This document shows positions 1 to 6,543 of a stretch of DNA of 64,000 bases, one piece after another. Both the position numbers and the translations under genes were made by a program. Source of the DNA: Rhodospirillaceae bacterium (GTDB lineage Bacteria > Pseudomonadota > Alphaproteobacteria > MPNO01 > UBA2964); the NCBI GenBank assembly GCA_002720855.1, contig PBIN01000012.1, positions 1 through 64,000 on the forward strand, written 5' to 3'. The stretch's first letter is position 1. Each line of letters starts with the position of its first letter. The notes under the pieces were generated by a model, which saw nothing but the letters and a program-made list of their open reading frames with translations, did no database searches and had not been told where the DNA came from.

Positions 1-384
1 GACAATCATGTTCGGTACGCCGTCAAACGAGGATTCCTTGCGACTACTCCCGCGGGACATTTTGAATTTGGTCAGATAGCGGCATGGGCGAACAGGAGAT
101 ACGGGACGGAAAACCCTGACATCAGCCGCATGCACCACGGTGAGACCGTAGAGGCTGGCGGAGTGGCAGCGGCGGGAGAAGTCGGTAGAGCGATAGGCTT
201 GGGTTCCCCTGAAGACTACAAACAGGAACTTGAAGCGTCCCGGCAGGAGAACGAGTGGCTGCGGGTGGCGCTGGCTGAATCGGAAGCACAAAGGGAACGC
301 GAAAAGCCTGACACCGACATAGGCAGAAAAGTGCGCGAAGGTGGGAGAAAAGGGGGTAACTCCCTGAAGGAAATGAGGCCATGA
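1..384 (+). CDS. Partial accessory protein, 5' end outside window
   Basis: The reading frame is open from base 1, so the visible 127 residues are the C-terminal part of a longer protein; the first internal ATG at 130 is probably not the start. The visible part begins with a stretch ending in FEFGQIAAWANRRYG, which looks like the end of a small helical DNA-binding-type domain, followed by a charged helix (about residues 70-105, rich in E, R and Q) that could form a coiled coil. The stop lies 115 bases before the AlpA-type gene. I do not recognise a family. Its position ahead of alpA and primase genes suggests an element-borne accessory or packaging gene (inference). Confidence 0.55.
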   Translation, partial: DNHVRYAVKRGFLATTPAGHFEFGQIAAWANRRYGTENPDISRMHHGETVEAGGVAAAGEVGRAIGLGSPEDYKQELEASRQENEWLRVALAESEAQREREKPDTDIGRKVREGGRKGGNSLKEMRP

Positions 385-499
385 CGCTGACAAACGGGCA
401 CAAAACCGGCGATACGCCTTAATTTTTTGAAACCTCCCGCTCCGACTTTCAGGCAGCAATCATGGAGGGCCATGTCCAACTAAACCCAAGGAACTTGGC

Positions 500-733
500 A
501 TGAGCCCAACCCAAAACACGTCACGCTTTCTGCGTCTTCAGCAAATCATCGGTAACAGCAACGCATCCCCCCCTCTGGACCCGATCATTCCGATCTCGGC
601 CTCATCTTGGTGGGCCGGTGTAGCGGCAGGCCGATTTCCGAAACCCGTAAAACTGGGGCCTAATACCACCGCCTGGCGGTGGGAAGATATTCAAGGCCTC
701 CTGGATCAGCTCGCGGCGGAGGTAGGCCAATGA
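500..733 (+). CDS. AlpA-type DNA-binding regulator
   Basis: A 77-residue protein with the layout of AlpA-family phage regulators: a short helix, then SSWWAGVAAGRFPKPVKLGPNTTAWRW, where the 'WW.G...GRFP.P.KLG...T.WR' pattern is the wing and recognition region of this MerR-like winged-helix fold, and a final helix with IQGLLDQL. Such proteins activate excision or replication genes of integrated elements. The ATG is preceded by AAGGAA at a suitable distance. The stop codon overlaps the start of the primase-helicase gene (ATGA), so the two are probably translated together. Family call is fairly safe; its target is inferred. Confidence 0.8.
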   Translation: MSPTQNTSRFLRLQQIIGNSNASPPLDPIIPISASSWWAGVAAGRFPKPVKLGPNTTAWRWEDIQGLLDQLAAEVGQ

Positions 734-2919
734 GCGGTCTCAGCGAACAACAGGACCAATTAGCGCAGTTTCAAGCCCTGTTCCCCTCATATTCACAGGC
801 GCATGGCATATTCGAAATCACGGGGGTTGATGCCCAGACCGGCAAGATACAAGGCAATGCCCGAACGATACGTCGCGGCGCGACCGTTCAGGCTTGGGAA
901 GAGCATTTGGCGGGCAGATCAACGGGGCTAGGTTCTATCCCGCTTCTTGATGACGGGGAGAGTGTTAAGTGGGCCGCGATAGATATTGATGTGAATGATA
1001 TTGATCACGCCTTCCTAGAAAAGAAGGTGGAAGATCTTGGCCTGCCCCTAATTGTTTGCAGAAGCAAGTCAGGCGGAGCGCACTGTTACCTCTTTCTGCA
1101 CAAGCGCTGTTTAGCAAAAGAAGTGGTTGATGCGCTTAGGAATTGGTCCGCAGCACTCGGTCACCCTGGGGTGGAGATTTTTCCGAAGCAAACGGAAAGA
1201 GAGCTTGATACGCAGGCTGGAAACCCCCGACCTGGGAACTGGATTAACCTTCCCTACTTCGAAGCCGATAGTACCGAGCGGTATTGCATCTATCGTGGGG
1301 GACGCTTGTCCCTATCAGAGTTCATTCAATTGGCCGAACGGAGTCGCGCCGATCATAGCGCGCTAAACATTAGGCACATAACCGCGATCTCCGAGGAGCC
1401 CGACCGGTCCCTCAAATCCCGCGAGGGGCGAAACGGCTTTCTTTTTTCCAAGGGCTGTGCCCTTCGGGCGGAAGGTGCAGATGGTGAGGCTATTCGCGCT
1501 GAGATCGAGGCTCTCAATCTCACAGCGACGGTTGAGGATCACCCAAACTTCGCTGATGGCCCCCTGCCTGCCAATGAATTGAGCCAGGTTGTTGCCTCGG
1601 TTTTAAAATTTGAAGCGACTGATCCCCGCAAAGAGGAACAAGAGCTGCTCACGCGGATGAATCAAAAGCACGCCGTGGTCATGGTCGGTGGCAAATGTGT
1701 GATCGCGAACGAAGAGTTTGACCCCAGTTGGGGGTACGACACGGTAACTTTTTCCTCGGAAGCAGATCTGATCCGCAGGTATGCCAATCGGCGGGTGGGT
1801 CACGGTAAGAGTCAAACCACTGAAGGTCGGGCTTGGCTAGCAAATCCGGGTCGGCGCCAATTTGACGGAGTTGTGTTTGCACCGGGCAAAGACACGCCGG
1901 GTTATCTCAATCTCGACAGGGGCTTCGCAGTAGAGCCGCGTCACGGGGATTGCTCTCTATTTCTTGATCACGTGCGAAATAACATATGTAGGTGTGATGA
2001 AGATCTGAGCGATTACCTTTTGGCTTGGATGGCAGACTGCGTACAAAACCGGTCCCGGCGGCCGGGAATATCAGTGGTATTGCGGGGGCGCCAGGGGACA
2101 GGGAAGGGTGTTCTCTGTAGTCAGTTCGGTGCCCTTTTTGGGCGACATTTCATTCAAGTTACTCAAGCCGGGCACCTGACCGGTAACTTCAACTCTCACC
2201 TCAAAGACAAACTATTGGTCCACGCCGACGAGGCTTTTTGGGCAGGCGATAAAAAGGCTGAGGGTGTTTTGAAGGCCCTAATCACCGAAGACACCATTCA
2301 AATAGAGATGAAAGGCCAGGACGTGGTGCCGTTCCGCAATCACATCCGATTGATTGTATCTTCCAACAACGAGTGGGTCGTGCCCGCGGGTAACGAGGAG
2401 CGGCGGTTTTTCATACTCGATGTCAGCGAGGCGCGGATGCAAGACAGAGCGTATTTCGGCAGCATTGTCGCTCAAATGAACAGCGGGGGGCGAGAAGCTC
2501 TTCTTCAGTATCTACTTGATTACGACCTCTCAGCTACGGATGTCGGCTCGCCACCAAAAACCAACGCACTCATGGACCAAAAGGCATACACCGCATCTCC
2601 GCTTCAATCTTGGTGGTATGAACGTTTGGTTGACGGTCACATAACCTCTGAGCGGACCAAATGGGATACAGAAATTCCGACAGATACGCTCCACGAGGAT
2701 TACATAACTTTCTGCCAAAACCAGGGGATCAAGCGCCCGAAGGCTCCGAGTGCGTTCGGTAAAGAGCTCAAAGCACTAGTCCCGGAGCTTGAAAGAGCTC
2801 GCCCATCTAATAAGAAAAGCCGCAAATATGTTTATAGGTTAGGCGAGTTGGACGTTTGTCGCCGCAATTTTGATCGCCTCACAATGTCTTCTCACCATTG
2901 GGACGAGGCGGATCACTGA
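730..2919 (+). CDS. Primase-polymerase / superfamily 3-type helicase
   Basis: A 729-residue replication protein of a mobile element. The N-terminal third looks like an archaeo-eukaryotic primase-polymerase domain: the DxD motif (AIDIDV, residues 84-88) and the SGGAH motif (114-118) would bind metal and nucleotide. The C-terminal half is a DUF5906/D5-like helicase: Walker A GTGKG near residue 458, Walker B LLVHADEAF near 500, and the sensor/arginine-finger stretch SSNNEWVVPAGNEERRF. The start at 730 overlaps the alpA stop by four bases and replaces an upstream alternative that would run through alpA. Proteins of this layout prime and unwind DNA for satellites, plasmids and phages. The exact family is inferred from motifs. 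Confidence 0.82.
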   Translation: MSGLSEQQDQLAQFQALFPSYSQAHGIFEITGVDAQTGKIQGNARTIRRGATVQAWEEHLAGRSTGLGSIPLLDDGESVKWAAIDIDVNDIDHAFLEKKVEDLGLPLIVCRSKSGGAHCYLFLHKRCLAKEVVDALRNWSAALGHPGVEIFPKQTERELDTQAGNPRPGNWINLPYFEADSTERYCIYRGGRLSLSEFIQLAERSRADHSALNIRHITAISEEPDRSLKSREGRNGFLFSKGCALRAEGADGEAIRAEIEALNLTATVEDHPNFADGPLPANELSQVVASVLKFEATDPRKEEQELLTRMNQKHAVVMVGGKCVIANEEFDPSWGYDTVTFSSEADLIRRYANRRVGHGKSQTTEGRAWLANPGRRQFDGVVFAPGKDTPGYLNLDRGFAVEPRHGDCSLFLDHVRNNICRCDEDLSDYLLAWMADCVQNRSRRPGISVVLRGRQGTGKGVLCSQFGALFGRHFIQVTQAGHLTGNFNSHLKDKLLVHADEAFWAGDKKAEGVLKALITEDTIQIEMKGQDVVPFRNHIRLIVSSNNEWVVPAGNEERRFFILDVSEARMQDRAYFGSIVAQMNSGGREALLQYLLDYDLSATDVGSPPKTNALMDQKAYTASPLQSWWYERLVDGHITSERTKWDTEIPTDTLHEDYITFCQNQGIKRPKAPSAFGKELKALVPELERARPSNKKSRKYVYRLGELDVCRRNFDRLTMSSHHWDEADH

Positions 2920-3390
2920 GTGCCCCCTGTTCTAGGACGCCGCACTTTGCTGGGGCTGAGGAAACCTTGGGTTTCTGGGGCGCGTCCTAGGTGTCCTAGC
3001 AGTCCTAGGAAAAAAGCCAATCACCCACCCCTGCTTTCCACCCACGCAGTAGTGCGTCGGCGTGAGAACCCAATATGGGGATTTGCTGGGACACCTAGGG
3101 CAGCTGGGACGCGATCCGAGGACCGTGTTCCGCGCTATATAGACCCCGCACCACGGATCACGCTCCTCGATCCGAGGCCGAAGGCACTAAGCCAACCTGA
3201 ATGATGTTCCGGGGCCCGTGTCCCGCCTACCGTGGCCCCCGCCCCAAGGCCAGTCTGCCTTGAACCACGGGCCGTGCACCACGGGTCATGGTTCTTGGCC
3301 CTCGATTCAGGGGGGCAGAGGACAAGCTAGCTAATTTCCTTGTTTGGTTATGCTTGGACCGGGACAGACAGCTTTGCACCAGGAAAAGTG
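2920..3390. other. Non-coding, repeat-bearing stretch after the primase gene
   Basis: This 471-base gap has no convincing gene: the one open frame that begins directly after the primase stop is rich in P and R and has no ribosome binding site. It is GC-rich and holds several short repeated words: GTCCTAG three times near 2984-3008, its inverse TCTAGGAC at 2931, two GCTGGGAC words around 3084-3108, and CCACGG words between 3160 and 3290. Its place directly downstream of a replication protein makes an origin or replication control region possible (inference). Confidence 0.5.
2984..3008. repeat. Three GTCCTAG direct repeats with 9-base spacing
   Basis: GTCCTAG occurs at 2984-2990, 2993-2999 and 3002-3008, so the period is exactly 9 bases. 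A near-inverse copy (TCTAGGAC) lies at 2931-2938. Short, regularly spaced direct repeats next to a primase-helicase gene resemble iterons, where an initiator protein binds. The three copies are seen directly; the function is inferred. Confidence 0.5.
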
Positions 3391-4062
3391 TCAGGGCTTA
3401 CGTTTCTTAATCTCCGTTAAGACCATCTCAAGGTCGTCCGGGTGAATGAACAGGTTCCTCCCCCCGCGCATTTCCTGCATCCATTTTCCTTTCTCCAAAT
3501 CTTTTAGGTCACGAACTTTGTGTTCGTCTCCGAATATATCTCTGATGTGGCGTTCATTATCGGTTCTTTGAATCGTGATAAGATTAATGTCCGGAGGTCC
3601 CGCTTCCTGGCCTAGGACGAATAACCATCGTTTATCGTTCGTTCCGGAAAATCCGATATGAGGGGACCCCAGCTCAGATTTGGCGCCTCTTGGTAAAAGG
3701 TATTCGTCTCTTGGGTGCCCACTACGCCACAGACGATCCAAACCGTATTTGACTGCCAACGTAACGACGTCTTTTACCGGGTCAGTTAACCGCCACCTCC
3801 GAGCAAAGTAGGCTCGTCCACCTTGTTCGACGAGCACGCCTACATGCCCCATGGAGGGGTCACTGTAGTTAGAAAGAATGAGATCCCCGTTGAATACGCC
3901 CGGTACCTGCCAACTATCGGATTTTCGGGCCTCACCGCTGCTTGCGGATTTTGAACCGCCGGGTCCCGACATCCCGCGCTGTTCTCTCAGATATTTTTGT
4001 AACCGGGCTAGCAATTCCGGTTCCATGTTCAGCAATTCGTCTTCAGAGATTGTGATTGCCAT
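3391..4062 (-). CDS. Unknown cytosolic protein, divergent from the UDG-like gene
   Basis: A 223-residue soluble protein I do not recognise. The first 30 residues form an acidic helix (ISEDELLNMEPELLARLQKYL), followed by a Gly/Ser-rich linker, then a mixed alpha/beta domain containing GDLILSNYSDP, GHVGVLVEQGG and a basic C-terminus ending KKRKP. There is no signal peptide or membrane segment. It is transcribed away from the gene at 4171 from a shared 108-base region that contains good sigma-70-like boxes on both strands. The divergent pairing with a possible DNA-repair-fold protein hints at a two-gene cargo module of the element, but no function can be assigned. Confidence 0.7.
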   Translation of the reverse strand: MAITISEDELLNMEPELLARLQKYLREQRGMSGPGGSKSASSGEARKSDSWQVPGVFNGDLILSNYSDPSMGHVGVLVEQGGRAYFARRWRLTDPVKDVVTLAVKYGLDRLWRSGHPRDEYLLPRGAKSELGSPHIGFSGTNDKRWLFVLGQEAGPPDINLITIQRTDNERHIRDIFGDEHKVRDLKDLEKGKWMQEMRGGRNLFIHPDDLEMVLTEIKKRKP

Positions 4063-4072
4063 AAATTTCCTC

Positions 4073-4146
4073 TTGACAAAATTTCCCGTCCTGTTAACAC
4101 TATGGGACCAAGATTTTAACGTACTATATTACATCACCTTTGTCAA
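4073..4146. promoter_or_regulatory. Facing sigma-70-like promoters between two divergent genes
   Basis: On the minus strand TTGACA (4146-4141), a 17-base spacer and TACGTT (4123-4118) form a good promoter for the gene ending at 3391. On the plus strand TTGACA (4073-4078) is followed after 16 bases by TAACAC (4095-4100), a plausible promoter for the gene at 4171. The two face each other and their transcripts would overlap, which could couple the two genes by interference. Boxes are seen; activity is inferred. Confidence 0.55.
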
Positions 4147-4170
4147 TACACCCCCAGATTGGAGGCGAAA

Positions 4171-5010
4171 ATGGTGAATTCTAACAAACACATTAGGCAC
4201 TGGGAAATATCGGGAACAAAATGTTCCCTGAATCAATATGATTTTATATGGGCGGACATACCAGCCGAACGCCTAAAAGCTGTCAGGTCCCTGGAGACAA
4301 TGGATATTCGCAATCTGCAGGACAGCTTAGCCCAGGAGTGCCCGATCAAAGCGTGGCCATACGGCATGCCTACCGTTGTGAATCCATACGTGGTCATTCT
4401 TGGAATGTCGCCAGGTGTGTCGCCCGCGTCGGGCGATAGTGACTATAACACGCGCCCGGCTTATGAGTTGCCTGCAGGAGGGGTGCCTCATCCGCGCTGG
4501 TATTATGCAGACTCCCGAGGGTATTGGGACAAGGTACGATATTTGTGCGGTCGTTTCCTCAAAGCCATTGACCCCAATTTTCGGGAAACGCAGGCTTTCT
4601 CCTTGTCGGGGCACATGAACCTGAGCACCGGTGCATCTGGCAGGGCCAGTGACGTTACTGTGCAGCGAGAGCTGGCCGATTGGGTTGTAAGGGCAATTTC
4701 CGGCGGCTTGAGGCCCCGATATGTAGTCGGTCTAGGGCTAACATCCGCTCTCAGAAAGTCCGATGTGCAAACAGCTTTATCAAATCTCGGGACGAGCCCG
4801 GTTGATTTTACCAAGCCGGACCGTGTGCGACCATTCCACGGTTATCAGAAAACAAGCCTCGCATACCGGGAGTGGGATTTTACGCGACCGGATGGTGGCA
4901 TGCTGACATTCGTGTCCTGGCCACAACATCCGGGCCGCGCCCCGTTTACGAACAGACAAATTTGGGAAGAAAGCGTGTCGGAGTACTGCCGCACCATATC
5001 GGCCAGCTAA
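4171..5010 (+). CDS. Uracil-DNA-glycosylase-fold-like protein
   Basis: A 279-residue soluble protein. Two short stretches match the two active-site loops of the uracil-DNA glycosylase superfamily: VVILGMSPG near residue 75 (like the GxNPG loop that binds the base) and SWPQHPGRAP near residue 250 (like the HPS loop). The spacing and the aromatic residues after the first loop (RWYYADSRGYW) also fit. The ATG at 4171 is chosen because GGAGG lies just upstream; the TTG at 4159 has none. It could be an enzyme acting on modified DNA of invading phages or on nucleotides. The fold call is tentative and rests on the two motifs only. Confidence 0.6.
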   Translation: MVNSNKHIRHWEISGTKCSLNQYDFIWADIPAERLKAVRSLETMDIRNLQDSLAQECPIKAWPYGMPTVVNPYVVILGMSPGVSPASGDSDYNTRPAYELPAGGVPHPRWYYADSRGYWDKVRYLCGRFLKAIDPNFRETQAFSLSGHMNLSTGASGRASDVTVQRELADWVVRAISGGLRPRYVVGLGLTSALRKSDVQTALSNLGTSPVDFTKPDRVRPFHGYQKTSLAYREWDFTRPDGGMLTFVSWPQHPGRAPFTNRQIWEESVSEYCRTISAS

Positions 5011-5076
5011 GTCGGAACCAACAGAATGCCAGGGGGCATTGGTTCTAATGAAACGTTTATCCAGGAGAATAAAATT

Positions 5077-5421
5077 ATGAAGATAGTACGCAGTCAACAG
5101 GACTTTGATCTCCTAAAGCCCAAATTTCCTCGGCCTAACGACTACAGAAATTTTACTCAAGCCGGCTATTATTTTGACCCCAATGGGGTGTTAGAAAAAG
5201 GAACGCTGTCAATTCAGGATGCTTTGCCTAAGGCAAAACCGTCCGGGCCCCGCTGGAGAACTTTTGAAGCAATGGAAAGCGGCATCACGGTTGAGGGTTT
5301 TAACCAGAAAGCCAAGGAAATGAGACTAGGGGCCGAATGGGATGCCGATATTTTTATAGCGGTCCACAGAGGATTTAGACGACTTATTGCCCAAGGTCAG
5401 GGAACTGGGATGGGCAAATAA
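5077..5421 (+). CDS. Small protein of unknown function
   Basis: A 114-residue soluble protein starting at an ATG with CAGGAG upstream, 66 bases after the UDG-like gene and on the same strand, so the two may be co-transcribed. It contains an N-terminal phrase (NFTQAGYYFDPNGVLEKGTLSIQDALPK) and a helix-rich C-terminus with WDADIFIAVHRGFRRLIAQGQG. There is no signal peptide and no motif I can place. It is more likely real than not because of the ribosome binding site and balanced composition. Confidence 0.6.
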   Translation: MKIVRSQQDFDLLKPKFPRPNDYRNFTQAGYYFDPNGVLEKGTLSIQDALPKAKPSGPRWRTFEAMESGITVEGFNQKAKEMRLGAEWDADIFIAVHRGFRRLIAQGQGTGMGK

Positions 5422-5506
5422 GCGAAGCGATGTTCGTCAGGAAAATAGCCTATCCCGCTTTAATTCATAGGTAATTATGAGTTGAGCCCTGACCTATGCT
5501 GCATGG

Positions 5507-5609
5507 AGCCCTGGACCATCGTCCGTGCTTTGTGCGCGCTGCCACGGACCGCGTCTTACCCTTGCGCGGTCCGTGGACTGGCGCTCTTGCTCCCGACGCA
5601 TCCACGCTG
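5507..5609 (-). pseudogene. Decayed copy of the HGGxSTG-family gene
   Basis: On the minus strand about 100 bases align closely with the middle of the intact gene at 6042-6365. The intact HGGKSTGPRTAEGKARVAAAHTKHG is represented by pieces in two frames: SPRTAQG followed by a stop in one frame, and RSVAARTKHGRWSRA in the next. One frameshift and several substitutions break it, and neither end of the family is present. It lies about 600 bases from the intact copy, with the MORN gene in between, so it is probably the relic of a duplication. Confidence 0.65.
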
Positions 5610-5714
5610 TTTCGGCAAAGTTTATGTGCTCTCCGTATAACCCCTCTGGATCTTAAACATGGATATTTTGGCCGGTATTTTCGTGATCGCAATGATCTAT
5701 TGGATGTGGTCCCA

Positions 5715-6356
5715 GTGATCGCAAAATTTAAAGTTTGGCCCATACTCGCGGCGCTTTTTGTTCTGATGCATATATCAGAAGCACATAGCTCCGGTATCCA
5801 GCGTTGTCCCGGAGCGTATGGTGGGACTGTGTGGCATGACTGCATTGGGATTTACACTTTTCTCAATGGGACGCAGTACATGGGAAAATTCAGAAATAAT
5901 AAATTCCACGGGTGGGGCTTGTTAGTCTCGCCACATAGAGGAACATGCGTGGGGTTCTCCAATAAAGGAAAAATAGTAGCCAAAAAGTGCCTTCCTAAAC
6001 CCCATGCAGGATCACCGAGCAGTCCGCGCATACAGGAACGTCTACGGAATAAACCCATCCCGCTTAAGCTCATAAGTTATCCGCCTGATCTCAGCGTTGA
6101 TATACCGAACCTTCTCAACATGTGCCTTGGACCGTCGTCCGTGTTTCGTGTGCGCTGCTGCGACCCGCGCTTTGCCCTCCGCGGTCCGTGGGCCGGTGGA
6201 CTTGCCCCCATGCATCCGGCACCTGTTGCGTCCGGTGACGACGGGGTTCTGACAAGGAGTGCCTTTGCGGGTTTTCGCATGGCACCGTTGGCCCGGCCAA
6301 CTGGCCCCGAGCCGCGTGCCACAGCCCGCGTCGATGAGTTTTTTACGGTTAACTAA
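5715..6356 (+). CDS. Secreted MORN-motif protein, C-terminus doubtful
   Basis: From a GTG at 5715 the frame begins MIAKFKVWPILAALFVLMHISEAHS, a good signal peptide. The mature part has Cys-containing segments and one clear MORN-type motif (GTQYMGKFRNNKFHGWGLL), a beta-hairpin repeat known for lipid or protein contacts. After about residue 110 the frame runs antisense to the HGGxSTG gene on the other strand and looks low in meaning (many P, R and A), so the last 100 residues may be read-through caused by loss of the true end. The GTG overlaps the stop of a tiny upstream frame (GTGA). The MORN part is probably real; the extent is uncertain. Confidence 0.45.
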   Translation: MIAKFKVWPILAALFVLMHISEAHSSGIQRCPGAYGGTVWHDCIGIYTFLNGTQYMGKFRNNKFHGWGLLVSPHRGTCVGFSNKGKIVAKKCLPKPHAGSPSSPRIQERLRNKPIPLKLISYPPDLSVDIPNLLNMCLGPSSVFRVRCCDPRFALRGPWAGGLAPMHPAPVASGDDGVLTRSAFAGFRMAPLARPTGPEPRATARVDEFFTVN

Positions 6357-6365
6357 GGTTAACAT
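6042..6365 (-). CDS. HGGxSTG-domain protein
   Basis: A 107-residue basic protein with the pattern of a small family common in alphaproteobacteria and their phages: two short Cys-containing stretches (RCHAKTRKGTPCQNPV and NRCRMHGG) that could hold zinc, the core HGGKSTGPRT, then a helix AEGKARVAAAHTKHGRRSK and a charged tail. Function of the family is unknown; nucleic-acid binding is a fair guess from its charge. The gene overlaps the 3' half of the MORN frame on the opposite strand. The conserved motif makes this strand the reliable one. A broken second copy lies at 5507-5609. Confidence 0.75.
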   Translation of the reverse strand: MLTLVNRKKLIDAGCGTRLGASWPGQRCHAKTRKGTPCQNPVVTGRNRCRMHGGKSTGPRTAEGKARVAAAHTKHGRRSKAHVEKVRYINAEIRRITYELKRDGFIP

Positions 6366-6543
6366 CCTCAGGCCCCCTGCATGAGGTTGGGCGTCAGAAC
6401 ATTATACCGCGGATCGTTTGAGGGGGGTAACTTGGTTCAGGGTTTGAGGTGCGCCTCTCAGGCACGATCTTCTCTTGCATTCAGGTAGGCTAGCCTCAGT
6501 GCGCCGCTGACTGAATATGATTTGCTCGAATAACGCCCATCGG

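Noticed and set aside
2984-3008. Possible CRISPR array
   Set aside because: The repeats are 7 bases with 2-base gaps; far too short for repeats and spacers. No array is seen anywhere in the window.
2920-3204. 94-residue open frame after the primase gene
   Set aside because: GTG start without ribosome site, composition dominated by P and R, and overlaps the repeat region; looks like chance in GC-rich DNA.
5465-5845. 126-residue minus-strand frame
   Set aside because: Only its part at 5507-5609 resembles the HGGxSTG gene and this part is frameshifted; the rest is chance.
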